From Photobacterium rosenbergii (GTDB taxonomy: Bacteria > Pseudomonadota > Gammaproteobacteria > Enterobacterales > Vibrionaceae): 64,000 nucleotides of DNA. How positions within the stretch are numbered: position 1 is the first letter of the stretch; the number at the start of each line of letters is the position of its first letter. This document shows positions 25,910-34,382 of the stretch, in pieces. The notes beneath the pieces were generated by a model. That model had not been told where the DNA came from. It saw nothing but the letters and a program-made list of their open reading frames with translations, and made no database searches. The position numbers and the translations under genes were made by a program. The stretch covers positions 1 through 64,000 of the forward strand of contig NZ_PYMB01000011.1 of assembly GCF_003026455.1 (NCBI RefSeq). Direction: 5' to 3'.

Positions 25910-27325
25910 TTGGCCAAGTATGAAAAGCTCGTAGAGCAAATCCGTAATCAGATTCAAAATGACATTTGGGCTGTCGGTGACAAACTGCCTTCTCTTCGCA
26001 AGCAGACTGAAACGACAGGCATGAGCTTGATGACAGTGCTGCATGCTTATCAGGTGTTAGAGAGCCAAGGGTGGATCGTCTCACATGCAAGGTCTGGGTA
26101 TTTTGTCGCACCCAAAATTCAATATGCGAGTACAACAGAGTCAGATGTAACAGTTCAAACAACAGAAACTATTGATATCAATGATTTTATCTTTGATGTG
26201 CTGCAGGCCAGCCGTAAGCCACATATCATTGATTTTGGCTCTGTTTATCCCGATCCAACGCTGTACCCCCGACAACAAATAAACAAATCATTGATCGCTG
26301 CAGCACGCACTATGCCAACTTCTAGTGCGTTGGATAACCGGCCTCCGGGAAATAAAGAACTACGACAACTTATTGCCAAGCGTTATGCAGCACAAGGGAT
26401 CAGTGTGAGCCCGGATGAAATTGTGATCACTGCAGGTGCCCTTGAGGCACTAAATTTAAGTCTTCAAGCAGTTACCCAGCCTGGCGACTGGGTGATCGTG
26501 GAATCACCGACCTTCTACGGTGCATTACAATCCCTGCAAAGGCTGAATTTACGAGCGCTGTCAGTCAGAACCCACCCGCGAGAGGGGATTGATCTTGAAT
26601 CACTCGAGAAAGCATTACAGTCTCATCCAGTAAAAGCTTGCTGGTTAATGACCAATCACCAGAACCCTTTGGGCTGTACGTTAACAGAAGCGAAGAAGGA
26701 ACGTTTGATTGAGTTGCTTTCACAATACAACGTCTTTTTGATTGAAGATGATGTTTACAATGAACTGTATTTTGGTGCTAACAAGCCACTTCCAGCCAAA
26801 GCATTTGATCAAGATGGCCTTGCGCTACATTGTTCGTCGTTTTCAAAAACGCTGGTTGCAGGTTTTCGGATCGGTTGGGTGGCAGCAGGAAAAATGGCCC
26901 TGCCGATTCAAAAACTGCAGATGATGAGTACTCTGTCAGCCAGTGCTCCGATACAACTGGCCCTCGCAAATTATTTATCTACCCGAAATTATGAAAACCA
27001 CCTGCGCAAATTACGAAGGACATTGGAACAGCGCAAATTCGCCACTTGGCAGATGCTACGTGCTCACCTGCCTACTAGTGTCAGTGTCAACTATTCAGAA
27101 GGTGGGTATTTTTTATGGATTGAATTGCCTCAGCACATCGATGCCATGGTGCTTTATCAACTTGCATTAAAAGATAATATCAGCCTTGCACCGGGTAAAA
27201 TGTTTTCTGTTAGCGATCAGTTCAATCATTGCCTTCGCCTTAATGCATCGTTTGATTGTGCAACGACAGAAGAGAGAGCGATAAAGCGGTTAGCCGAGTT
27301 AGTCCGAGCTATGTTGGATGAATAA
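25910..27325 (+). CDS. MocR-type regulator (GntR helix-turn-helix fused to aminotransferase fold)
   Basis: 471 aa from TTG 25910, which has GAAGGG 10 nt upstream; a GTG at 25862 lacks a site. Residues 1-70 form the GntR winged helix (DKLPSLRKQTETTGMSLMTVLHAYQVLESQGW). The remainder is a type I PLP aminotransferase fold with the cofactor lysine in SSFSKTLVAGFRIGW. Length and motifs resemble E. coli YdcR. Such proteins sense PLP or amino-acid ligands and control adjacent genes. Divergence from deoC hints at, but does not prove, control of deoC. Confidence 0.85.
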   Translation: MAKYEKLVEQIRNQIQNDIWAVGDKLPSLRKQTETTGMSLMTVLHAYQVLESQGWIVSHARSGYFVAPKIQYASTTESDVTVQTTETIDINDFIFDVLQASRKPHIIDFGSVYPDPTLYPRQQINKSLIAAARTMPTSSALDNRPPGNKELRQLIAKRYAAQGISVSPDEIVITAGALEALNLSLQAVTQPGDWVIVESPTFYGALQSLQRLNLRALSVRTHPREGIDLESLEKALQSHPVKACWLMTNHQNPLGCTLTEAKKERLIELLSQYNVFLIEDDVYNELYFGANKPLPAKAFDQDGLALHCSSFSKTLVAGFRIGWVAAGKMALPIQKLQMMSTLSASAPIQLALANYLSTRNYENHLRKLRRTLEQRKFATWQMLRAHLPTSVSVNYSEGGYFLWIELPQHIDAMVLYQLALKDNISLAPGKMFSVSDQFNHCLRLNASFDCATTEERAIKRLAELVRAMLDE

Positions 27326-27644
27326 AGCGAAGAAAATCGCTATATACAAAGCGATAATTAGCCACCCTTAACCCTCATACTGTTATCTTACTCGCATTAT
27401 TAATGGGAGATAGCATCAATGACGTTCCGATATTCACTGGCTTGACTGATGTTGCTCGGTCTGGCCGGGTTGATCAAACACCGCCAGTGCTGGGGAGCCA
27501 GCACGCCCCTAATCTGATCACCGATCTGATCAATGTGCCTTAGAGATAGAGCGATACAAGAAACTCAGAGCCTTTCTCTCTAGGCTCTGAGTGTTGAGTT
27601 TCCTAGTGTCTAAGGGTAGAAGTTGTCATTCATTACCCGCCGAA
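27326..27644. other. intergenic region with a possible broken small gene
   Basis: A GGGAGA ribosome-like site precedes ATG 27419, which starts MTFRYSLA and stops at a TGA. Reading through gives a hydrophobic signal-like segment (LMLLGLAGLIKH) and then a second stop. This may be a decayed small exported protein gene. A hairpin at 27564-27591 follows. Confidence 0.35.
27564..27591 (+). terminator. hairpin ACTCAGAGCCT / AGGCTCTGAGT
   Basis: Long stem with pyrimidine loop followed by TGTTGAGTTT; likely the end of the mocR-type transcript. Confidence 0.5.
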
Positions 27645-28214
27645 CTAAGACGCCGTTAACTGCAGTTGCTCAAAGTACATTTGTTTGGCGAGTGACATTA
27701 GCTTTGGATCTGCTCCCATTTCCAGCGAGGCTAGCAAGCCGTTAAACACCAACTCGGCTCGGGTAGCCTTTTCCTTGGCTTGTTTAATATCGTGGGCCAG
27801 CAGCAATTCGGTGACCAGACGGATCCGCTCTTGTTTATATGAGACACACACATCGGCAATGCGATCATCTTCGTTGCGATACTCGTTAAAGGCTTGCTGG
27901 TAGATGCAGCCATTGAAATCTCTGGCTTCGACCAGGGCCTCTAATGTCGTAAAACGGGCCGTTAACTTCTCTTCCAGCGACAGGTCAGGATCATCAAACA
28001 ACTGAGTTAAATGGGAAAGTGTTTGCTCGCTGTAGAGTGCCAAAGCTTCGGCGATTAACGCTTCTTTGGAGCCAAAATGACGGTAAATAGTGGCTTTGGA
28101 CATACCGGTAGCAGCCGTAATGGTATCCATGCTGGTACCGTGGTAACTGTGTTTCACACATAGCGACAACGTGGCTTCAATCGCCCGGCGCTTCTTCTCT
28201 TCTTGACGGCTCAT
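27645..28214 (-). CDS. TetR-family transcriptional repressor
   Basis: 189 aa from ATG 28214, with GGAGGG 9 nt upstream. Residues about 8-55 form the TetR helix-turn-helix (TITAATGMSKATIYRHFGSKEALIAEAL), and the rest is an all-helical ligand domain with a cysteine/tyrosine-containing pocket (GCIYQQAF). It is divergent from a small exported protein gene. Two CGAAAC-centred palindromes in the shared promoter region are its probable operators. Confidence 0.85.
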   Translation of the reverse strand: MSRQEEKKRRAIEATLSLCVKHSYHGTSMDTITAATGMSKATIYRHFGSKEALIAEALALYSEQTLSHLTQLFDDPDLSLEEKLTARFTTLEALVEARDFNGCIYQQAFNEYRNEDDRIADVCVSYKQERIRLVTELLLAHDIKQAKEKATRAELVFNGLLASLEMGADPKLMSLAKQMYFEQLQLTAS

Positions 28215-28245
28215 ACCTTTCACCCTCCGAACCAGAAATAAAAAA

Positions 28246-28263
28246 CGAAACTAATTAGTTTTA
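28246..28263. promoter_or_regulatory. TetR-type operator 1
   Basis: CGAAACTAATTAGTTTTA contains the perfect 14-bp palindrome AAACTAATTAGTTT, 32 bp upstream of the tetR start. Confidence 0.65.
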
Positions 28264-28268
28264 CACCC

Positions 28269-28297
28269 TTGACAGTTTCAATAATCAATTCTAGATT
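28269..28297 (+). promoter_or_regulatory. sigma-70 promoter of the exported 103-aa protein gene
   Basis: TTGACA (28269-28274), 17 bp, then TAGATT (28292-28297). It lies between the two TetR-type operators. Confidence 0.65.
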
Positions 28298-28311
28298 TAA
28301 AAACAACAAAA

Positions 28312-28329
28312 CGAAACAGTTTAGTTTCG
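28312..28329. promoter_or_regulatory. TetR-type operator 2
   Basis: CGAAACAGTTTAGTTTCG has 6-bp perfect outer arms matching operator 1 and lies just downstream of the predicted transcription start, where binding would block elongation. Confidence 0.65.
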
Positions 28330-28364
28330 AAGTTAAGAAGAGTCAGCCATAGAAGGAATACACC

Positions 28365-28676
28365 ATGCTTAAGTCAATCGCGCTATCAACTTTACTTGTC
28401 GTTTCAATGTCAGCCTCTGCCGTTGAGCTTAACATCACCGACTCAGCGTCAGGTATTCATGTCAAAGCGACAGACCAATCTGCACCAGCAGCAGGGCTAA
28501 CAGTCAATGTTACCAATGTCCCTCAGCTTAATGGCACTTCATTTACCACTGACGAGCGCGGCCGAGTCTTTATCCCGCTGTCATTGAACGCCAGCCGCTC
28601 GGTCAACATTGTCGCTTCGGATGATATGGACATGTCAGTGGCATCAACAACGGTATTCCATAGCCGCTCGCGTTAA
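28365..28676 (+). CDS. small exported protein, 103 aa, TetR-controlled
   Basis: N-terminal signal peptide MLKSIALSTLLVVSMSASA with an Ala-Ser-Ala cleavage site, then an about 84-residue beta-rich domain (GLTVNVTNVPQLNGTSFTTDERGRVFIPL). AGAAGGA precedes the ATG. The pattern is like a small periplasmic beta-sandwich of the carboxypeptidase-regulatory kind, but I do not recognise the family. It is flanked by a consensus promoter and a TetR-type operator pair, so it is probably inducible by the TetR ligand. Confidence 0.7.
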   Translation: MLKSIALSTLLVVSMSASAVELNITDSASGIHVKATDQSAPAAGLTVNVTNVPQLNGTSFTTDERGRVFIPLSLNASRSVNIVASDDMDMSVASTTVFHSRSR

Positions 28677-28754
28677 CCGCAGGTTGTGAATGTCACCCCG
28701 GTAACCCTATAGCTAAGAACCCTGCAACTGGTTCAGGTTGCAGGGTAAGCAATA

Positions 28755-30056
28755 TCATCCAAGCGCAACAAGCTCGGTTTCAAACGCCTGATATATGCTC
28801 TCGATGAAATTAGCCAAAGGTGAGATGTCATCTTTCGTCGTATCTATTTCGGCAAGCTGTTTAAATGGAATTTGAATCCAAGCCTCATAGCCAAAAGACA
28901 TGTTTAACTGTGTCCTGTTTGAATTGATGAGCTTGCCTTCCCAATTACATTTACCCTTCCAGTCAAGATTCAGGTGCTCAGTAAGCAAGTTTTCTATAGC
29001 AGGCCATTGGTCTCTTTTGGTTCGGCCTGTATGTTTATGGAAATTTTGGGATGTATACAGTTTTTTACTGAAATCAGATTCTTCTAGCCATAATCCAGAA
29101 ATGTAACTTTGGCCGGTAAACTTAATGTGATAATTCAAATTAACTGGGTAAGGTTGATTGTTTATCACTAGTTGCCTATTGAATTCATGATCCTTTTTGA
29201 ACAGGTGGTAGCCTTGGCCTTTTGTGTTGCCTGGGTATATATCGACAATTAAGTCCCCAGTCTCCTTATCTACATCAAAAAGCAACTCGTCAGCCCAAGG
29301 CCTTCCGAAAGTCGTTCCTAACCTGTCTTTGTATGAGAGCTTACTTAAAGATTCAACCTGGTTACTGGCATGCAAAATGGCTGATTCAACCCTCCTGAAA
29401 ATCGCCTTAGTACTTTGATTGTGTAAAGAGCCAATCGGCGTTTCAGGGAGCCACGTAAAATTATGATCTTTGACGAGTTGAATGAAGTCAGTAAGAAACC
29501 GGTTGGTGTTGCCTGACATTTTTTCAAAACTGGCCACTTTGACGGCGATGGCCATGAGTTTTTTCCAGTTTAAATCGTAGGGAGTTATCAGCTCTTTACA
29601 GCTTTCAATTGTCTTGCCCTGGCTGTGGCAAGTATTGTGTATTTGGTTGTACAACTGAGCGGTGCAATTGATATTGTCCCGTTTAGCCTCGATGATGATC
29701 AAGATGTTATCTATGGTTATAACCAAGTCACATATCGGGTCATATTGGGCATCGTGTGTTTGGTGCCAGAAATCAACCATAGGGCTTTCGCTAAGTGATA
29801 CCGCAAACACCCGGTCAAAATCAGGCATTGCTGTGGTTTTTTTCTGGATCTCTATTTCTGTGGTTGTCTCACGGTCTGGGTCTTCGAATAGTTGGTTGAA
29901 AAAGCCCGTATTGCCCAAGATCGATTTTAACACTTCATGGAAAAACAGGGTGTCTTCCTGCATACATATAGCCAGTGCACGAGTTAAGTCATTCTCAAGC
30001 TGATAACGGCGGTTGTCTTTGGCATATGTCCTAAAAATATTGAGGTGTTTATTCAT
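28755..30056 (-). CDS. PD-(D/E)XK nuclease-like protein, 433 aa
   Basis: Residues about 95-140 contain D110 in PICDLVIT followed by IIIEAKRDN (E123, K125), the core of the PD-(D/E)XK fold. The C-terminal part is mixed alpha/beta with no recognised domain. It stands alone, without methylase or other restriction partners, between an exported protein and a protease gene. It may be a solitary defence or repair nuclease; the substrate is unknown. Confidence 0.65.
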   Translation of the reverse strand: MNKHLNIFRTYAKDNRRYQLENDLTRALAICMQEDTLFFHEVLKSILGNTGFFNQLFEDPDRETTTEIEIQKKTTAMPDFDRVFAVSLSESPMVDFWHQTHDAQYDPICDLVITIDNILIIIEAKRDNINCTAQLYNQIHNTCHSQGKTIESCKELITPYDLNWKKLMAIAVKVASFEKMSGNTNRFLTDFIQLVKDHNFTWLPETPIGSLHNQSTKAIFRRVESAILHASNQVESLSKLSYKDRLGTTFGRPWADELLFDVDKETGDLIVDIYPGNTKGQGYHLFKKDHEFNRQLVINNQPYPVNLNYHIKFTGQSYISGLWLEESDFSKKLYTSQNFHKHTGRTKRDQWPAIENLLTEHLNLDWKGKCNWEGKLINSNRTQLNMSFGYEAWIQIPFKQLAEIDTTKDDISPLANFIESIYQAFETELVALG

Positions 30057-30347
30057 GTATTTAATTCAGTCTAATGATTTTTATCGTTTTAGGTACCTAT
30101 TCAATTCGATAGCTATCTAATGCAATATGTATATGAGTTAATTTGAATATCGAGAATAACACCTTTGAGGCGAGCTTAAAATGCTGCTATAGCCACCGTA
30201 CATTCCCATCATTCCGTCGCACTTTTTCGCTACATAATTGATATTAAATAATTATTTACATATGCAACATTGTGATCTGTATGATTTTTGAGCAGGTTGC
30301 TTTTGGTAGGCTTTGTGTAGTTACAGGGATGTAGAGTGGAGGAATAA

Positions 30348-31766
30348 ATGAAAGGAATGAAAAGTGTCATGATTCTAGCTTTGTCGCTGCTGGTCGCTTG
30401 CGGTGGCAGTGGAGATGGTGGCGGTAAAGGAGGTGGGGCAGGCAGCACAACACCTGCACCACTTTCGCTTGATGTCGATGATCAATGGGTTGAACAGTCT
30501 GGCCATGTGACACTCTCCGTCAATGTCCGTTCTCTCTCCAACAGTCCTGTTGAGCTGCGTTGGACCCAGGTTTCAGGTCCTAATGTTGAAATCGCCGATC
30601 CGGCGTCAGATACCATTTCGTTTGACGTCGATGCGAGTGACGAAAGCAATGATGTTATTTTCGTATTTAATGTGGCTGCCAGCGGCGAAGAAGGCCACAC
30701 CGCATCAGAGGAGGTCAACGTTCACGTGAACAAGGCGTTTGAACACAATATTATGCTGCGTGTGGTCAGAGTAACGCCGGACTGGATGGGGTATGACGGG
30801 GTTGCCTGGACAACCGCTGTGCCCACCGGTGCCAAAACGTCAACGGGCCTGAAATACTATGAGGCTGCGATATGGGATAATGATGTCAAGGCCGTTCACC
30901 TGTACGCTTTTGACAATGATTATGCTCCTTATAGCTCAGAAGGGTGGGCTATGACTCCCGAAGAACGGATTGCCTACCGCGAGAGCTACAGGGTGATGAA
31001 GTTCAGCAACATGCCTTCTTATGAGTCTGGGAAGCGCGGTACCTTTCTTCGCGATGCTTTCAGTGAGATAGGTGCATACCTAGCTGCAGCCTACCCAGAT
31101 TCCGACCACCACTTGATGTATTCAGGCCATGGTGGCCCCGGGGGAGCATTGTTTGAAGGGTTACTTGGTTATCAAGATGCGGCAGATTTTCTGGCAGCCT
31201 GGTCAGGCTCTCTTGGCCGAAACCTCGGTGTTGTTGATATGGGCGGGCCGTGTAATAAAGGAGCCTACACTGATACCAAAAACTTCTGCCAATATGCCGA
31301 TTACTATATAGCGAGTGATTTGCCTAACGGTGGGTATCAGCTTGATGATCATGACAATTATCGTTCGGTCAATCCAGAATACCGCTATCACGATATTTTC
31401 GCAGATTCTGGCACTTTGAAAGAAGCGCTCACCAAGCGTATTGATTTGAAACGGCAAGCTTACCTCTTCGCCTATAACTACATGGTGGAGCATGAGGTGG
31501 AGCAAGCCAACTACCTTTATAGTTGCCATGAATTTAACACATCATTCGCCCCACATTTTGAGGAGTTGGCTTTATCCAAGAATAATTACTTACTTGATGA
31601 CATGATGACTTACCTAGCTGATAACGGGGCTGGTGACGATTTGGTGAGCCGGTATCAGAAGGTCATTACCCATAGGGCTGATAATCGGGATTTCTTTCCA
31701 TGGGCTTTCCCGTGGTCAGGGATGATGACGCCACTGCCAGGTGACTTTGACTTATACTCGCGCTAG
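30348..31766 (+). CDS. lipoprotein with PKD/Ig-like domain and clan CD (clostripain-like) protease domain
   Basis: 472 aa. Lipoprotein signal with lipobox LLVAC near residue 18, then a glycine-rich spacer. A PKD/REJ-like beta domain spans about residues 38-130 (WTQVSGPNVEIADPASDTISF). The protease domain has H261 in MYSGHGGPGG and C302 in VVDMGGPCNKG, the His/Cys dyad arrangement of clan CD peptidases such as clostripain. GGAGG precedes the ATG and a terminator follows. It would act at the cell envelope. The family assignment is by motif only. Confidence 0.65.
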   Translation: MKGMKSVMILALSLLVACGGSGDGGGKGGGAGSTTPAPLSLDVDDQWVEQSGHVTLSVNVRSLSNSPVELRWTQVSGPNVEIADPASDTISFDVDASDESNDVIFVFNVAASGEEGHTASEEVNVHVNKAFEHNIMLRVVRVTPDWMGYDGVAWTTAVPTGAKTSTGLKYYEAAIWDNDVKAVHLYAFDNDYAPYSSEGWAMTPEERIAYRESYRVMKFSNMPSYESGKRGTFLRDAFSEIGAYLAAAYPDSDHHLMYSGHGGPGGALFEGLLGYQDAADFLAAWSGSLGRNLGVVDMGGPCNKGAYTDTKNFCQYADYYIASDLPNGGYQLDDHDNYRSVNPEYRYHDIFADSGTLKEALTKRIDLKRQAYLFAYNYMVEHEVEQANYLYSCHEFNTSFAPHFEELALSKNNYLLDDMMTYLADNGAGDDLVSRYQKVITHRADNRDFFPWAFPWSGMMTPLPGDFDLYSR

Positions 31767-31781
31767 TTTAATGATATCTGT

Positions 31782-31812
31782 GGGGGCTAGTTTTACACAG
31801 CTCCCCTTTTTT
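31782..31812 (+). terminator. terminator of the protease gene
   Basis: GGGGGCT and AGCTCCCC arms around TAGTTTTACAC with a one-base bulge, followed by six T residues. Confidence 0.75.
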
Positions 31813-32079
31813 ACCCAGATGGCTCTCTCATAATAAGTAATCATTTAGGACCGCAATATGGGGCGTTGTCCCAACTTTCCTACATTTCTTGTTTATGTTG
31901 TAGAAAATTATCATTTCGTATTTGACAAATATGCCTTGTAGATATTATGTGTTTAGATGCGAGTGGAGTTGAATATTAAACACCACAAACTGATTATCAT
32001 AGCTAGGACTTTGTAATTAATTTAAATGAAATAATTGCAACTAATAATCATTTACTTATTGCCTTTTGGGAGGTGAACA
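31813..32079. other. AT-rich intergenic region
   Basis: No gene, repeat or clear promoter was recognised. GGGAGGTG at its right end is the ribosome site of the next gene. Confidence 0.4.
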
Positions 32080-32877
32080 GTGGAAGAGAATCGTAGCGCT
32101 GGAGAAGAAAAGAAAAGTATCGGAGAAAAAGTTGTTCTTTATGCTACCTTTGTCATCGCAGTAATGTCATTTACATATAATGTGTATGATATCTATCAGA
32201 AGCAGCGTTCAATCAATTCATTATCGATATTTAGTGACAAGACTAACCAGGTTTATGTAGAAGATAACGACTATAATGCTCTTAATTCAAGATTCGTATT
32301 CTCAAATACTGGGAATAGAAAGATCCATATTCTTGATGCATGGTTAACTGCTGAGGTTAACGAGCAATATATTGACAGTTTGAAAGAAATTGGTAAGCAT
32401 AGTGAAATTATTGATAGTTACAAATCGCTAGCTAATGCAGGAGAGTTTAGTCGGGACTCTTCTGAGTGGAAAGTCATCCAACTAAATGTTGGTGAAGTTG
32501 TAGAGGCAAGAGTGAAGGGGGCTATGCACTTCAATCCTAGTGATATCTATCAGATACTGGTTTCTGTACCAAAAAATGAAAAAATAAGAAGTAGAGCACG
32601 AGAAATTTATGAAATTACTAAAAACTCAAGAAAGCCAATAAAAAACTACGAAGATCTACGGCAATTAAAGATTTTAGCTACTAGGAATAGCAGATATATC
32701 AACCTTTACCTTTCTGTTATTGTGCAGTTTGATGATGATAAGTTTATAACAAAAAAAGTTTTATACGACCATGTACTATATTATAAAAAGCTTGGTGTGC
32801 CTGATTCTCCTTTTTATTCAATGCAGTTGAACTCCTTTTTTACTCGTCAAAACAAACATATTGAACTCACACTATAA
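32080..32877 (+). CDS. hypothetical membrane-anchored protein, 265 aa
   Basis: GTG start with a strong GGGAGGTG ribosome site. A charged N-terminus (EENRSAGEEKKSIGEK) precedes one transmembrane helix at about residues 22-42 (VVLYATFVIAVMSFTYNVYDIY), then an about 220-residue soluble domain with no recognised motif. Codon use is markedly AT-rich compared with the sugar clusters, suggesting recent acquisition. No function can be given. Confidence 0.6.
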   Translation: MEENRSAGEEKKSIGEKVVLYATFVIAVMSFTYNVYDIYQKQRSINSLSIFSDKTNQVYVEDNDYNALNSRFVFSNTGNRKIHILDAWLTAEVNEQYIDSLKEIGKHSEIIDSYKSLANAGEFSRDSSEWKVIQLNVGEVVEARVKGAMHFNPSDIYQILVSVPKNEKIRSRAREIYEITKNSRKPIKNYEDLRQLKILATRNSRYINLYLSVIVQFDDDKFITKKVLYDHVLYYKKLGVPDSPFYSMQLNSFFTRQNKHIELTL

Positions 32878-33305
32878 ACAAATTAAAACGAACCTCATAG
32901 AAGCTGGCGAGAGTATAGAGGTAGATGAGGATTTTATTATAGAATTGTATTCGCTAGTAAAAGTTTCTGGTTGCATTCAATATCGAGAATGTTGAATGCA
33001 AAGCGTAATATTGGCCTGGAATCTTCTGTAAAAACAAGTGGCACATAATTCCCTTCCTTTTCTGTGTTTGTTAGCTTATTGCTTAAAGTCCAGTTTACCT
33101 ATACACGCTCACCGATTAGTCAATTGTCGAAAAGAAAGGACGCATACCGCTCCTGAAAATAAATCCGAATGAGTATCACAAATCGGTATTGCTTTGAGTG
33201 TTTATTGACCTACGAAGAGTAGGGTTATGTTAGGTGTTGAAATTTACCCCGCAGTTTGAATCCGCAAGATAATTCTCAATAACCCTGAAAAGCAAGGAGA
33301 CGGTT
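32878..33305. other. intergenic region with a perfect 10-bp inverted repeat
   Basis: TTGCATTCAA (32971-32980) and TTGAATGCAA (32992-33001) form a stem around an 11-nt loop with no T-run. Nothing else is recognised. AAGGAGA at 33294 is the ribosome site of the next gene. Confidence 0.45.
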
Positions 33306-34382
33306 ATGAGTAACAGAGAACACATTATCCTCGTCGTGCATGGTATGGGTACACATCCTGAGGGTGCTACCAGACAGCGATTTATAGAGGGATTCAACGA
33401 AGGATTAGGTTTCTTTGGTATTGAAGATTGGAATTTAGAAAAGGTAGCAGAGATCCGTGAGTTTAATTACTCCGAGTTTATTGATGATCAACAGAAGAAT
33501 GATGCTGAATATGCAAAGAGTTTAGCTAATGTAAAAACCATGCTTAAAGGGAGAGGGTTCACTGAAAAATTCGCGAAAAGCATGATTGATGAATTCGGGA
33601 AGTTTGAAGACAAAGACCAGTTTTTTTACTCGAGCTGGCTGGATGTGATCTATTACTCCCTACTACTTCAAGGCGTCTATATAAGGGTACAGCTTGCAAA
33701 AACAATCGCACAAACTCTTAAGGATGCAAATGTAAATCAAAAAGTTCATATAGTTGCACATAGTCTTGGTACTGCAGTTGTCCATGATACCTTGGCACAG
33801 TTGTTCGTTAAGGACTCATTGGCTAGCTATGACCATCGAATTACTAAAATAGATACAGCTAGAACTAAAATTGACTCGGTATGGATGGTAGCGAACGTAA
33901 GTCGACTTGTTAACTTATTGAATGGAATAGCAGACCCAAATCATTCAATCGTACATTCAGATAGTGGTGGGTGTACTAAATATTTTTTTAATGTCGCCCA
34001 TGAGCTGGACCCTTTTACATGGTTTAAAGAATACAAGCGAAGCATTATGAGGTCTCGCGGTAGCCACATTAACACAAGCGTGATCCATCAAGTAAATACC
34101 CATGACCTAAAAGAGTATGTTAGAGATCCGCTATTTATCCAACCATTTATGTTCCTATTAAAAGGAGTGGTATTGACCAGGGAAAACCTCGTCGAAGCAC
34201 GTAAATTGCACAAACAAAACAGCGTTCAAGATGATCTGCATGAAATCAAAGCCCAAGCTCAGGTTATTAAAGATGTTGGCGGTGTTATTGATGGCGTTCA
34301 GTCGGTGTACACGGCAGTTAAATCATCGCATGAGTTCTATGAGCGTGTTCGTGGAATGATTGAGAAGGAGCTTGACTTATGA
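33306..34382 (+). CDS. lipase-like alpha/beta hydrolase, 358 aa
   Basis: The oxyanion-hole motif IILVVHGMGTHPEG opens the protein. The nucleophile elbow is IVAHSLGTAVVHD. Candidate acid and base are the aspartate in HELDPFTW and the histidine in VNTHDLKEYVRDP, so the triad looks complete. The C-terminus is helical (DDLHEIKAQAQVIKDVGGVIDGVQSVYTAVKSS). No signal peptide. It overlaps by ATGA the start of an exported protein gene, so the pair is co-translated. Substrate unknown. Confidence 0.7.
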   Translation: MSNREHIILVVHGMGTHPEGATRQRFIEGFNEGLGFFGIEDWNLEKVAEIREFNYSEFIDDQQKNDAEYAKSLANVKTMLKGRGFTEKFAKSMIDEFGKFEDKDQFFYSSWLDVIYYSLLLQGVYIRVQLAKTIAQTLKDANVNQKVHIVAHSLGTAVVHDTLAQLFVKDSLASYDHRITKIDTARTKIDSVWMVANVSRLVNLLNGIADPNHSIVHSDSGGCTKYFFNVAHELDPFTWFKEYKRSIMRSRGSHINTSVIHQVNTHDLKEYVRDPLFIQPFMFLLKGVVLTRENLVEARKLHKQNSVQDDLHEIKAQAQVIKDVGGVIDGVQSVYTAVKSSHEFYERVRGMIEKELDL

